From UMGS1613 sp963616135 (GTDB lineage: Bacteria > Bacillota_I > Bacilli_A > RF39 > UBA660): DNA of 20,322 bases. Each line of letters begins with the position of its first letter. Within the stretch, counting starts at the first letter, position 1. Below are positions 1 through 9,026 of the stretch, in pieces. Under the pieces are notes generated by a model. That model did not search any database and was not told where the DNA came from. It worked only from the letters and a program-made list of their open reading frames with translations. The stretch spans positions 1 to 20,322 of the forward strand of contig CAVEJT010000016.1 of NCBI GenBank assembly GCA_963616135.1. Direction: 5' to 3'. The position numbers and the translations under genes were made by a program.

Positions 1-3000
1 ATTTATTATAGTAAACTCATTATCATAATTATTATTAATAATCTTATAACCTTCAAATTCTGGTTCAAAAGCTCCTACAAAATCTATTATTTTTAAATTT
101 ACATTATTAAGTTTTTTTATTAATTTAATTAAAGCAAGAATAAATCCAAAATTATTTTGTAAATCGTTACTTGTAATTATATTAAATTTATTACTTGTAA
201 AATCATAACTTTCTTGTTCTTTTGTATTTATATTATATCCTATTGGTAACATTGATAATGACATCTTATCTAATGTTAATTTATCAATACTAACTACATC
301 TGGTATTGACTTTATTTGTTTAGCTCTTACTGTATACGCAGCATTTAATTGCTCCGCAGCACTCTTAATTGTATTATTTAATTGTTTCGTTTCAGTTATA
401 ATTGCTGTTTGAAATTCATAAGCTGTATCATTTTTAGTAATTAAACCTCTACCAAATACTTTAGCAGGCGCTAAACCTCTTGGAGCATTTAATAAATTTC
501 TATATTCACTACTATCAGTTAATTGTAAAGCAATTTTATTATTAAAATACTGTGCTGAACGCATTCTAATAGAATTTGTTGTAGTACAAGTCAATATAAA
601 CTCTATACCATATTTTTCTCCATCTCTAAACATTGTTTGAATTGCTTCAGCCATTTTGCCATATGTCTCACTAAATATCTCATAATTATTGATTATGAAT
701 AATAATAAAGGATCTTTATTACCACTATTTTCACAATAGTTTTTATAACTTCCAGCATAATCAGTATAAGCATCTTTTCTTCTGTTTATTTCTTCAAATG
801 CAAAATTTAAAATATCACCAATTTTTTCAGGTTCATCTAAAGTTGCTATAGAACCAACATGTGGAAATTTATAAAACATCTTTAGTGCCTCAGCACCACA
901 ATCTATAATATAAAAATTAACTTCCTCAGGAGTATGTTCCACACTTGATGACCAAAGAATAGTATTAAGTAAATTTTCTTTACCACTACCACCTTTACCA
1001 TATATAAGTGTATTACCACCACTTAAATTTAAATTAAGAATTCCTTGTTCTTGTCCTGAAGGATTATCATATTCTCCTATCACTGGATTGATAATCCAAG
1101 GAGTTGGTTTATAATTGTATTTTTGCTTAACGTCATTTAAATATATAATATCCGGTATCTTATCTAGCCATAAATTAATAGTATGAATATTTTCTTTTTC
1201 TCCTAAATTATAAATATATTTTACTATATTTGTTAATTGTTCACCTAGATTTTCTGCGGTTTCTTTCTTCACTACATCATTTACAGATTTAATTACTGAC
1301 CCAACATTATTTATAAAACTAATTGAATCATCTATCTTTTTTATTATTCTATCTGTTGGAATATATTTAGCTCCACCCCAACCAGATTGTCCAATATCAA
1401 AATAGTCATCATAACCTACCTGTAAATAAAATCTACCTGTTTCTTTAATTGAAGCTGCTTCAGGTCTTTTTAACATTTCCATAGAGTCTCCTCTATCTTG
1501 GACTTTCAAACATACTTTGAACTTAGAGTTTGACCATATTTGATCATTAACAACTCCACTAGGTTTTTGTGTAGCCAAAATTAAATGAACACCAAGAGAG
1601 CGACCTATACGTGCTGTTGAAACCAATTCGTCCAAGAATTCTGGTTGTTGGCTTTTTAATTCTGCAAACTCATCACTTATAATAAATAAATGAGCCATAG
1701 GTTCTTCTATCAAACCTTCTCTATATAATTTTTGATATTTATAGATATCCATCGTACTTTCATTTAGTTTGTCTTTAACTTCATTAAATTTTCTTTGTCT
1801 TCTTTTTAATTCACTTGATATTGAAACCAAAGTTCTATTCATTTCTGCTGTATCAAGATTTGTTATAGTACCTACTAAATGTGGAACTTTTACGCCAGTT
1901 TCATTATTTTTAAATGCTCCTGCTAGTCCTCCACCTTTATAGTCTATTAACACAAATTGAACTTCATAAGGATGGTAGTTAACACACATAGAAAGTATAT
2001 AAGTGATTATAAATTCTGATTTACCTGAACCAGTAGATCCAGCTATAAGGCCATGTGGTCCATGAAACTTTTCATGTAAATCAAGCTTAAATTGTTCTCC
2101 ATTTGCATGAACACCAATAGGGGTTGAAAGAGATGTTACTGGATTATTTACCTGCCATCTGTTTTGAATATTCAACTGTTCAATTTTACCTACGCCATAC
2201 ATATCAAGAAATGATAAGCTTGTAGGGAGAACAGAAAGCCCATCCTTAGTTGTTATCGGAACATTAGATAATTTTGCCCCTATAGAATTAACATCTATAT
2301 TTTTTTCATATTCATTTTTAAATACAATTTGTGATTGTGAACTTAATTTTTTTTCTAATATACAACTATCTTTTTCACCTATCTCAATAAACTTTTCACA
2401 CTTATTTGGCACATTTTTCATTGAATTACTAATTGTTAAAATAGAAAATCCAACATTAGTCTTATTTCTTTCTATAAAATCTATAATAGGTGTATTTTTG
2501 ATATGTTTATAATCATCTGTTATGATTAAATAATATGGTGGCTTATTTTTAAATGCTTGAATATTTTCTCCACCAGCATTTTGTTTTGCAGGATCTATTC
2601 TTTTTTTATACTCTTCCTCTAGAAAACTAGAAACATCTTTTAACTCATCCTGATCAGTAGCAAAAAATCTTACACTTTTATCTTCACTAAAACAATGTGG
2701 TAAAAATTTAGTAAACTCCCATCTTTTTTGATTTTCTTTATTTGTAAATATTACAAGTTTTAAATCAAGCGCACTTTGAAGTGCTAAAACCTGTGTTATT
2801 ATTCCATTCATATATTCATTTTTATATGAACAATTAAATACAAAAGATAAAATTGTTTGATCTGTTAAATTTATAGTTACTGGTACATCTATTAAAGTTC
2901 TAGACTTTTTATCTATTTCAAACACCATATCTTGTAAATTATCTTCATCTAAAGTGAAATGTTCTTGAGGTGCCTTCAAATTTATTAATGATTTAATATT

Positions 3001-4197
3001 TCCTATACCTAATCTAACTCTTAAAAAGTCTTCATCTGTTATTTCTCTACACCAAAAAATTCTTCCTTTTTTCATAATAATATCGTAACAGTCTTTAGAT
3101 GAAGGATTGTTTTCTTTAATAATTTGTGTTTCTTGCTTTAAAGCATATTGAATTTTTTTATCTACTTTTTGTAAATAAGCTCTATATTTTGTTTGTCTTT
3201 CTCGCTCTCTTTTTTTTCTTCTTCGTTTTTGATAAGAATTAGTAAGTCTAGGCATAATCAAGCTACCAAAAATCATTGCTGCTGTTGTGATAATCTGTGG
3301 TAAAGCTGAAAGCCAAGTCTTCTGACCACTAGATACCGTTTGTATTACCGTAAATCCCATCATAAGTGAAGAGGCTGCCATTGTTATACTAGAACCAATT
3401 GTAAGTAAAACTGGCATTTCTTCACTATTATCACCATTTGGTGGAGGATCTATTTCAATTTCTTCCTCATCCATTGTAGGCACTAGTCTTGGCATATGAT
3501 AAAAATAATCATCTTCATCATATAAATTAACACTAGCATCTTCATCACTTACTGGTGCATATTTAGTATTATCAGTAACTTGTAATTCTTTATAAGCAGA
3601 TAAATTTTTTACAGATACATTTTGTTTTGGATTATTAATTTTAATAAAGTCTTTCATCCATACTATTTTTAAACCATTTATAAATATAACATCGCCTATA
3701 TTTAATTTAGCAGTAAGTATTCTATCACCATTTATATAGGTTCTAAAAGAATCATCCGCACTACCAGCAATATACCACTCATTATTAACTAGTTTTATTT
3801 CAGCATGTAATTTATTAGTTAAATTATTTCTATAATAAATATTACAGTTAGGATTTGAACCTATTGATATACTAGTTAAATTTTTAAACTCTAATTTATA
3901 TGTTTCCTCATCTTTACTAGGAATAGCAAATAAAGTTGCATATTCTTTTTGGCCTAATACTTTTAATGAATAGTAACTATAATTTTCTAAAAAAGCATTA
4001 TCTATTAAAGTTATACCATCTATAATATTTACAGTACCATTACTTTTTAATTGCCATTTATCTCCATTTGCTTCTACTGTTACAAATGTTTCATTTGGGT
4101 TACCATATCCCTTATATGGAATTAAAAAAGAATCTTCTATCTTCTCAGGTAAATTAAATCTTGTTATTTTATATTTATCTAGTATAAATATCTTCAT
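1..4197 (-). CDS. essC: EssC/YukB-type FtsK/SpoIIIE ATPase of a type VII secretion system (C-terminus cut by window)
   Basis: The frame is open for 1399 codons from an ATG at 4197 (GGAGCG ribosome site 9 nt upstream) to the window start. In the family this is the membrane-anchored motor that recognises and exports WXG100-type substrates. Seen in order: an N-terminal FHA-like region; a second FHA core near residues 100-200 (SIGSNPNCNI, then KLHAEI); two membrane segments near 263-285 and 297-319 followed by a very basic helix; and FtsK domain 1 with Walker A GSTGSGKS at 720-727 and Walker B FVLIDYKGGG (Asp 752). Domain 2 has Walker A GKGGSGK at 1067-1073 and IIDCGAE near 1098. Domain 3 begins near 1335, and its Walker A position reads ITSNDLQNN, without the GK(S/T). 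S. aureus EssC has about 1480 residues, so some 80 are probably missing. No WXG100, EsaA, EssA or EssB gene lies in the window. The family call is firm. Confidence 0.93.
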   Translation of the reverse strand, partial: MKIFILDKYKITRFNLPEKIEDSFLIPYKGYGNPNETFVTVEANGDKWQLKSNGTVNIIDGITLIDNAFLENYSYYSLKVLGQKEYATLFAIPSKDEETYKLEFKNLTSISIGSNPNCNIYYRNNLTNKLHAEIKLVNNEWYIAGSADDSFRTYINGDRILTAKLNIGDVIFINGLKIVWMKDFIKINNPKQNVSVKNLSAYKELQVTDNTKYAPVSDEDASVNLYDEDDYFYHMPRLVPTMDEEEIEIDPPPNGDNSEEMPVLLTIGSSITMAASSLMMGFTVIQTVSSGQKTWLSALPQIITTAAMIFGSLIMPRLTNSYQKRRRKKRERERQTKYRAYLQKVDKKIQYALKQETQIIKENNPSSKDCYDIIMKKGRIFWCREITDEDFLRVRLGIGNIKSLINLKAPQEHFTLDEDNLQDMVFEIDKKSRTLIDVPVTINLTDQTILSFVFNCSYKNEYMNGIITQVLALQSALDLKLVIFTNKENQKRWEFTKFLPHCFSEDKSVRFFATDQDELKDVSSFLEEEYKKRIDPAKQNAGGENIQAFKNKPPYYLIITDDYKHIKNTPIIDFIERNKTNVGFSILTISNSMKNVPNKCEKFIEIGEKDSCILEKKLSSQSQIVFKNEYEKNIDVNSIGAKLSNVPITTKDGLSVLPTSLSFLDMYGVGKIEQLNIQNRWQVNNPVTSLSTPIGVHANGEQFKLDLHEKFHGPHGLIAGSTGSGKSEFIITYILSMCVNYHPYEVQFVLIDYKGGGLAGAFKNNETGVKVPHLVGTITNLDTAEMNRTLVSISSELKRRQRKFNEVKDKLNESTMDIYKYQKLYREGLIEEPMAHLFIISDEFAELKSQQPEFLDELVSTARIGRSLGVHLILATQKPSGVVNDQIWSNSKFKVCLKVQDRGDSMEMLKRPEAASIKETGRFYLQVGYDDYFDIGQSGWGGAKYIPTDRIIKKIDDSISFINNVGSVIKSVNDVVKKETAENLGEQLTNIVKYIYNLGEKENIHTINLWLDKIPDIIYLNDVKQKYNYKPTPWIINPVIGEYDNPSGQEQGILNLNLSGGNTLIYGKGGSGKENLLNTILWSSSVEHTPEEVNFYIIDCGAEALKMFYKFPHVGSIATLDEPEKIGDILNFAFEEINRRKDAYTDYAGSYKNYCENSGNKDPLLLFIINNYEIFSETYGKMAEAIQTMFRDGEKYGIEFILTCTTTNSIRMRSAQYFNNKIALQLTDSSEYRNLLNAPRGLAPAKVFGRGLITKNDTAYEFQTAIITETKQLNNTIKSAAEQLNAAYTVRAKQIKSIPDVVSIDKLTLDKMSLSMLPIGYNINTKEQESYDFTSNKFNIITSNDLQNNFGFILALIKLIKKLNNVNLKIIDFVGAFEPEFEGYKIINNNYDNEFTIIN

Positions 4198-4236
4198 ATT
4201 ACAACGCTCCTTTTACTATTCTTCTACTCTTATATA

Positions 4237-4265
4237 ATTATACAAAAAAAATCTATATTTTTCAA
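4237..4265 (-). promoter_or_regulatory. essC promoter nested in the ffh terminator
   Basis: Minus-strand TTGAAA (4260-4265) and TATAAT (4237-4242) are separated by exactly 17 nt. The -35 box lies in the loop and 3' arm of the ffh terminator, and the U-tract supplies part of the spacer. The predicted start near 4230 leaves a leader of about 33 nt before the essC ATG. Confidence 0.75.
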
Positions 4266-4276
4266 TAGATTTTTTT
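4244..4276 (-). terminator. Rho-independent terminator of ffh
   Basis: Twelve-base-pair perfect stem (4265-4276 with 4245-4256) and 8-nt loop, starting 3 nt after the ffh stop codon. The stem is A/T rich, and the U-run is the distal part of its 3' arm. It overlaps the essC promoter. Confidence 0.75.
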
Positions 4277-4279
4277 AAA

Positions 4280-5584
4280 TTAGAATGGCATTTTAAAATT
4301 TCCATTTTTCATCATTTTCATCATCTTTTTCATTTGTTCAAATTGGTTAAGTAATCTGTTTACTTCTTCTACACTACGAGCAGAACCTTTTGCTATTCTC
4401 TGTTTTCTTGATGCTTTGAGTACCTCTGGATGCCTTCTCTCATAAGGTGTCATAGAAAGTATTATAGCTTCAATATGTGCCATATCCTTTGGATCTATTT
4501 TAACACTTTTTAATTCTTTAGGTACTCCTGGTATCAATTTAATTAAATTTTCTAATGGTCCTAATTTTTTCATTTGCTTAAAAGTACTTAAAAAATCTTC
4601 TAAATCAAATTTGCCTTGTTCCATTCTTTTAGCAGTTTTCTTTGCTTCCTCTTCATCTATCGCACTTTCTGCTTTTTCTATCATAGTCATAAGGTCACCC
4701 ATACCAAGTATACGAGTAGCCATTCTATCAGGATAAAATTCATCTAATCCATCCATTTTTTCACTTACACCAATAAACTTAATTGGTACATGAGTTAAAT
4801 GCCTAATAGAAAGAGCTGCACCACCCCTAGTATCACCATCTAATTTAGTTAAAATAGCTCCAGTTAAAGGTAATTCATTATTAAACCCTTCTATTACATT
4901 AATTGCATCTTGTCCCACCATACTATCCAAAACAAGCATAATTTCATTAGGTTTAACAACCTCATTTATTTGCTTTAACTCATCCATAAGAGCTTCATCT
5001 ATATGAAGTCTTCCTGCTGTATCTATTAAAACATAATCATATTTATTCTCACGTGCATACTTAATTGCATTTTCTGCTATTGTAACAGGATTACCTTTTC
5101 CTTCTTCATAAACATCTATATTTAATTCTTTACCAATAGTTTTTAACTGATCAATAGCAGCTGGACGATAAACATCGCATGCTACAAGTAAAGGACGTTT
5201 TTTATATTTTTTTCTAAGTAATAGCGCTAATTTACCTATAGTAGTAGTTTTACCACTACCTTGAAGACCTACAAGCATAAGAATACTAGGATTACCACTT
5301 ATGTATAAATCAGCTTTCTCTCCACCTAATAATTCAACTAATTCATCTTTCAATATTTTTACAAATTGTTCTCCAGGTTTTAAACTCTTAGAAACCTCTT
5401 CGCCTAAAGCTTTCTCTTTTACATTATTTATAAATTCCTTTACAACTTTATAATTAACATCAGCTTCTAGAAGAGCTAAACGTATCTCTCTTGTTACTTC
5501 ACTTATATTACTCTCTGTAATTTTTCCATATCCTTTTATTTTATTAACAGCACTTTGTAATCTATCTCCTAAATTTTCAAACAT
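4280..5584 (-). CDS. ffh: Signal recognition particle protein Ffh (SRP54)
   Basis: GTPase subunit of the signal recognition particle. It binds SRP RNA and signal sequences and docks ribosomes at FtsY. The 434-residue protein has the N domain (1-90), then the G domain with GLQGSGKT (106-113), CDVYRPAA, DTAGR (188-192) and TKLDGD (246-251), and a C-terminal M domain ending in a Met/Lys-rich tail (QMKKMMKMMK). The frame stays open 27 codons upstream, but I chose the ATG at 5584. MFENLGDRLQ is the family's usual N-terminus, GGTGAT lies 3 nt before this ATG, and the promoter TATAAT at 5601-5606 lies inside the longer frame. ffh is normally cotranscribed with ylxM and ftsY. Here a HerA-like gene and its terminator lie between them, and ffh has its own promoter. 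No SRP RNA gene was seen. Confidence 0.98.
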   Translation of the reverse strand: MFENLGDRLQSAVNKIKGYGKITESNISEVTREIRLALLEADVNYKVVKEFINNVKEKALGEEVSKSLKPGEQFVKILKDELVELLGGEKADLYISGNPSILMLVGLQGSGKTTTIGKLALLLRKKYKKRPLLVACDVYRPAAIDQLKTIGKELNIDVYEEGKGNPVTIAENAIKYARENKYDYVLIDTAGRLHIDEALMDELKQINEVVKPNEIMLVLDSMVGQDAINVIEGFNNELPLTGAILTKLDGDTRGGAALSIRHLTHVPIKFIGVSEKMDGLDEFYPDRMATRILGMGDLMTMIEKAESAIDEEEAKKTAKRMEQGKFDLEDFLSTFKQMKKLGPLENLIKLIPGVPKELKSVKIDPKDMAHIEAIILSMTPYERRHPEVLKASRKQRIAKGSARSVEEVNRLLNQFEQMKKMMKMMKNGNFKMPF

Positions 5585-5600
5585 ATTATCACCAATTAAT

Positions 5601-5630
5601 ATTATACAAAAAAAGGAATAGTTTTGTCTA
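5601..5630 (-). promoter_or_regulatory. ffh promoter nested in the herA-like gene's terminator
   Basis: Minus-strand TAGACA (5625-5630, five of six to TTGACA), an 18-nt spacer and TATAAT (5601-5606). The -35 box covers the hairpin loop, and the U-tract lies in the spacer. The string TTTTTTTGTATAAT is shared exactly with the essC promoter. Confidence 0.7.
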
Positions 5631-5638
5631 TCCTTTTT
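5607..5638 (-). terminator. Rho-independent terminator of the ftsY-ylxM-herA operon
   Basis: Stem of 11 pairs with one bulged base (5628-5638 with 5610-5621), loop 5622-5627 and seven U residues, starting 5 nt after the stop of the HerA-like gene. Confidence 0.75.
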
Positions 5639-5643
5639 ATTAA

Positions 5644-7404
5644 TTAAACTTGTTTTCCTTGCCAAACACTTACTACATTAACATTACTTGAATGAGGAGC
5701 AGGATTTGGAAGTGGCATTTTTATTATCATCGGAACTTTAAAAGCACTACCGAATGCTACACACATACCAGGTTGTAAACTTTTTTGTTTTTCCATTATT
5801 TCAGCACTCATATTTGGTAACATTTTCTTTATATATTCTAGATCTCTTGGATGTGTCATTTTGAATATTAAGAAATTACTAAGCTGAGATATAACAGTCT
5901 CAGAAAGTTCAACTGGTCTTTGAGAAACTAAATTTAATATTAGTCCGAATTTTCTTCCTTCTTTGGCAATTCTTTCAAATATATTATATCCAAGTAAAAA
6001 ATTGTCCTGATCGTTTTGTACATATCTATGTGATTCCTCTAACAAAATATGAAATGGTACAGCGCCTCTTAAAGGCAAATGTTTAGTAAAATTAAATAAC
6101 ATTTTAGAATGAATTTTTACTATAGTTTTAGCAAGCCTATCATCAATATCTTCTAAGTTAAAATTGACAATTTGAGATTTTCTATTATTTTTAGCAACCA
6201 AACTTGCTATATAGGAATTAAGATCCATGTATGTTTTTACATTAAAGAAAGCTCCACTATCACTTATGGCTATAGAATGAAGTCTAACCTTTAAAGTAAT
6301 TGCATCATCATACATTTTCTCATTTCTTAAAAAACCATCACTTATTAAAGTAAAATCTAATGCCTTTTGTAATTCATCCAATCCAAAAGCATGATCATTA
6401 GGTGCTTCATAATTGTCAAGTGATTCATCTATAAAACTAGTAATATATTGAGTAATTAATACACTCTCAGTAAATTCGCCTGTTCTATCAATAGTAAAAC
6501 ATTCTCTAAATCTTCTAGTATATCCAATTCCTTTGATAGGAGCTTCTAAATTAAATTGTTCAGTCTGACATCCTGATACTATAGTAAAAATATCATTTCT
6601 TTTACTAGCAGCTGTTTGATTTGTATAAAGTACATCTAGAATAGCTTTTGCTATTAAATGATTCTTATATTTAATAGAATCTTCTGTATTCATAGTAATT
6701 ATTCTAGCTAACTTAATCATTTTCTCTATTATTTGTAACTGAGAATGTTTTTCTGCTTGAAGAAGGAGTGCAAAATCATCTATATCTAAAAGCCATAAAG
6801 GTATACTGAGTAACTCACCTTCAGTATCATCTTTATTAGTAGTATAATATTTAAATTGATAATTAGGATTAACTTCACTCAATCTTTCAAATGCATTATG
6901 GTATTCACCATATGCATCAAATATCATGTAATTAGCCCTATAAGGGTTGAATTTTTCATTATAAAACATACTCTGAATAAAACTTGCAACACCGTAGGAT
7001 TTACCACTACCAGTATTACCAAATATAGCCATATGATTACTACATAAAGTATTAATATCTACATATATTGGTCTATCACCATAAAGTGGACTTACACCTA
7101 TCTTGAAAGCTCCTTCATCTTCAGCACCTATTATCAAATTTAATTCTTCTTCTGTTACAAAACGAATATTAGCTTGTAAAGTAGGTTTTCTAAGTACTCC
7201 ACCTACAAATCTCCCATCTTCTATAACTCCTAGAAAATGTACTTTAATAATATCCTCTGAAACATCTTCAATCTCTCCAAGTACCCTTCTTCCCTCATCT
7301 TCAAATACAATATGCATATTCATAAGATCCATATTTATTGGAGTACCAGATGGTATACTTATATGAGCTATACTATCACTAATATACACTATTTTACCAA
7401 ACAT
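5644..7404 (-). CDS. HerA-like hexameric ATPase (HAS-barrel plus DUF87 P-loop domain)
   Basis: 586 residues. The first ~90 form a beta-rich segment typical of the HerA HAS-barrel. Walker A GNTGSGKS is at 129-136, the acidic Walker B ILLEESHRY at about 453-460, and LVSQRPVELSETVISQ near 493-508 matches the conserved HerA/FtsK-like stretch that carries the arginine sensor. HerA proteins are hexameric DNA translocases. They pair with NurA nuclease in archaea, and with Sir2, DUF4297 or other effectors in bacterial defence loci. No NurA, Sir2 or nuclease partner is next to this gene, so its role is unknown. It is the last gene of the ftsY-membrane protein-ylxM operon, 9 nt after ylxM, with AGGGTGAT just before the ATG. 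The position between SRP genes is unusual. Family call strong, function open. Confidence 0.85.
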   Translation of the reverse strand: MFGKIVYISDSIAHISIPSGTPINMDLMNMHIVFEDEGRRVLGEIEDVSEDIIKVHFLGVIEDGRFVGGVLRKPTLQANIRFVTEEELNLIIGAEDEGAFKIGVSPLYGDRPIYVDINTLCSNHMAIFGNTGSGKSYGVASFIQSMFYNEKFNPYRANYMIFDAYGEYHNAFERLSEVNPNYQFKYYTTNKDDTEGELLSIPLWLLDIDDFALLLQAEKHSQLQIIEKMIKLARIITMNTEDSIKYKNHLIAKAILDVLYTNQTAASKRNDIFTIVSGCQTEQFNLEAPIKGIGYTRRFRECFTIDRTGEFTESVLITQYITSFIDESLDNYEAPNDHAFGLDELQKALDFTLISDGFLRNEKMYDDAITLKVRLHSIAISDSGAFFNVKTYMDLNSYIASLVAKNNRKSQIVNFNLEDIDDRLAKTIVKIHSKMLFNFTKHLPLRGAVPFHILLEESHRYVQNDQDNFLLGYNIFERIAKEGRKFGLILNLVSQRPVELSETVISQLSNFLIFKMTHPRDLEYIKKMLPNMSAEIMEKQKSLQPGMCVAFGSAFKVPMIIKMPLPNPAPHSSNVNVVSVWQGKQV

Positions 7405-7413
7405 ATTATCACC

Positions 7414-7698
7414 CTAAATTAACTCTTCTATTTTTTCTTTTATATTGACATCTATATCTTTAATTAACTTTTCTATTTTTTGCTTATTTTCTAATAATTT
7501 TAAATTATCTTCATAATAATCTAACTTTCTTATTATTTCCTTTAAATTTTTATGTACTGCATTTCTACTAACATTATTATTTTCAGCAATTTCTTGTAAA
7601 GTTAAATTATTAAAATAATAATCTATAAAATATTCTCTTTGTTTATCAGTAAAAAGAGTACCATAATAATCAAAAAGTTCTACATAATAAATATTCAT
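7414..7698 (-). CDS. ylxM: YlxM family DNA-binding/SRP-associated protein
   Basis: 94 residues, the usual size of the YlxM/UPF0122 family. The fold is a sigma-like helix-turn-helix: LTDKQREYF-type entry helix, then LTLQEIAENNNVSRNAVHKNLKE (about 32-54), and a charged C-terminal helix. In Streptococcus mutans YlxM modulates SRP assembly and GTPase activity; elsewhere it is annotated only from sequence. Its start overlaps the stop of the upstream membrane protein by one base (TAATG), so the two are translationally coupled. The ftsY-ylxM neighbourhood is conserved in Bacillota and supports the call. Confidence 0.9.
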   Translation of the reverse strand: MNIYYVELFDYYGTLFTDKQREYFIDYYFNNLTLQEIAENNNVSRNAVHKNLKEIIRKLDYYEDNLKLLENKQKIEKLIKDIDVNIKEKIEELI

Positions 7699-7970
7699 TA
7701 TATAACATACTCAATTATTGTAGTTATCAAAACAAATATACCAACTACAATATATATAGGTGTCATATATTTTCTTTTATAAGTCATTTTATTATTATAT
7801 GCCATAGTAAACATAAGCATAACAATAATTGCATAAAAAGCAGGCATAAATTTATCTGATATTATATCAATAACAGCAAATATAATTAAAAGTTCTGTCA
7901 ATACTACTTGAACTAATATTCCTACTTCATCATTTTTATAAGCTTTAAAATCAACTATTTTTGTATTCAT
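7698..7970 (-). CDS. Small three-helix membrane protein, unknown function
   Basis: 90 residues that I do not recognise. After a polar N-terminus of about 15 residues come three hydrophobic segments near 19-38, 41-57 and 70-88. A Lys/Arg-rich loop (NNKMTYKRKYM) between the last two would be cytoplasmic by the positive-inside rule. The gene starts 9 nt after ftsY, and the ftsY stop codon is the first part of its ribosome site (TGAGGTGG). It is coupled by TAATG to ylxM. Sitting inside the SRP receptor operon makes a membrane role near FtsY possible, but nothing in the sequence shows this. Confidence 0.8.
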   Translation of the reverse strand: MNTKIVDFKAYKNDEVGILVQVVLTELLIIFAVIDIISDKFMPAFYAIIVMLMFTMAYNNKMTYKRKYMTPIYIVVGIFVLITTIIEYVI

Positions 7971-7979
7971 TATACCACC

Positions 7980-8948
7980 TCACATATCCTTAAATAATCC
8001 ATATATATATTTTTCAATATCAAAAGTTTTTAAATCATTTTCTTTTTCACCTAAACCAACAAACTTAACGGGAATACTTACTGCTTCTTTAATAGCTAGT
8101 ACAATCCCACCTTTTGCTGTACCATCTAATTTTGTAAGCACTATACCAGTAATATCTGTTATTTCTTTAAAACTTTTAGCTTGACTTATACCATTTTGAC
8201 CAGTTGTAGCATCTATTACAAGTAATGTCTCATGTGGTGCATTTGGTATTAATTTTCCTATTACTTTATTCATTTTATTTAATTCATTCATTAAATTAAC
8301 TTTATTTTGAAGTCTTCCTGCTGTATCTATTAAAACAACATCATAATCTTCATCAATGGCTTTTTTAACACCATCATATACCACACTAGAAGGATCACTT
8401 GATTCTTTTAAAACAACATCAGTTCGGGTTCTTTCACCCCATTCTTTTAATTGTTCTATGGCTCCTGCTCTAAATGTATCAGCAGCAACCATTAAAACTT
8501 TTTTACCTTCATTTTTTAGTTTGTATGCAAGTTTACCTATAGTAGTCGTTTTCCCTACACCATTAACCCCAACAAACAAAATAACAGTTGGACCAGATTC
8601 ACTATAATTAATTTTATTAACAACTATTTCATTATTAACATAAATAATAAACATTTCATCGATTATTATTTCTTTTAAATCTGCACTATCTATTATATTT
8701 TCTTTTTTTACTCTCCTCTTCAATTTATCAATAAAGTCCATTACAGTATTAACACCTATATCAGACATTATAAGTATTTCCTCTAACTCATCAAAATAAT
8801 CATTACTTACTTTTTTATATTTATTGTTTAAAATACCTATCTTATTAACAAATTCAGTCCTTGTTTTTTCTAACCCTTTATCATAAGATTCTATATCCTC
8901 TTTTTCTTCTTTTTTAAAAATATTTTTGAATTTATCAAAAAGTCCCAT
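7980..8948 (-). CDS. ftsY: SRP receptor FtsY
   Basis: 322-residue SRP GTPase that receives ribosome-SRP complexes at the membrane. It has a short amphipathic start (MGLFDKFKNIFKKEEKED) in place of the long acidic A domain of enterobacteria. The NG domain follows, with GVNGVGKT (127-134), DTFRAGA (157-163), DTAGR (208-212) and TKLDGTAKGG (272-281). The residues after TKLDG and the short N-terminus separate it from Ffh. It is the first gene of the operon ftsY, membrane protein, ylxM, HerA-like ATPase. The ATG at 8948 follows AAGGTGGGG. The 68 nt upstream contain the previous gene's terminator. TATAGT and TAAAAT are possible -10 boxes, but I found no convincing -35. It ends in TGA, which shows that UGA is a stop in this organism. 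Confidence 0.98.
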   Translation of the reverse strand: MGLFDKFKNIFKKEEKEDIESYDKGLEKTRTEFVNKIGILNNKYKKVSNDYFDELEEILIMSDIGVNTVMDFIDKLKRRVKKENIIDSADLKEIIIDEMFIIYVNNEIVVNKINYSESGPTVILFVGVNGVGKTTTIGKLAYKLKNEGKKVLMVAADTFRAGAIEQLKEWGERTRTDVVLKESSDPSSVVYDGVKKAIDEDYDVVLIDTAGRLQNKVNLMNELNKMNKVIGKLIPNAPHETLLVIDATTGQNGISQAKSFKEITDITGIVLTKLDGTAKGGIVLAIKEAVSIPVKFVGLGEKENDLKTFDIEKYIYGLFKDM

Positions 8949-8987
8949 TATACCCCACCTTACTATATATACATTTTACTATAAAAT

Positions 8988-9026
8988 TAAAAAAAAATAA
9001 ATAATTTAGCTAAAAATTATTTATTT
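8988..9026 (-). terminator. Rho-independent terminator of the FAD oxidoreductase gene
   Basis: Perfect 13-bp A/T stem (9014-9026 with 8995-9007), loop UUAGCU, followed by a run of U. The 5' arm overlaps the last codons and the TAA of the preceding gene. Confidence 0.75.

Noticed and set aside
5585..5665. Longer ffh start, 27 codons upstream
   Set aside because: The added peptide is not in the family. It covers the herA terminator and the ffh promoter and overlaps the end of the HerA-like gene.
6856..7366. Plus-strand open frames opposite the HerA-like gene
   Set aside because: They are antisense shadows of a well-supported coding frame, with no ribosome sites and no recognisable domains. 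The same applies to the plus-strand frames near 8356, 12017, 13394, 15078 and 19983.
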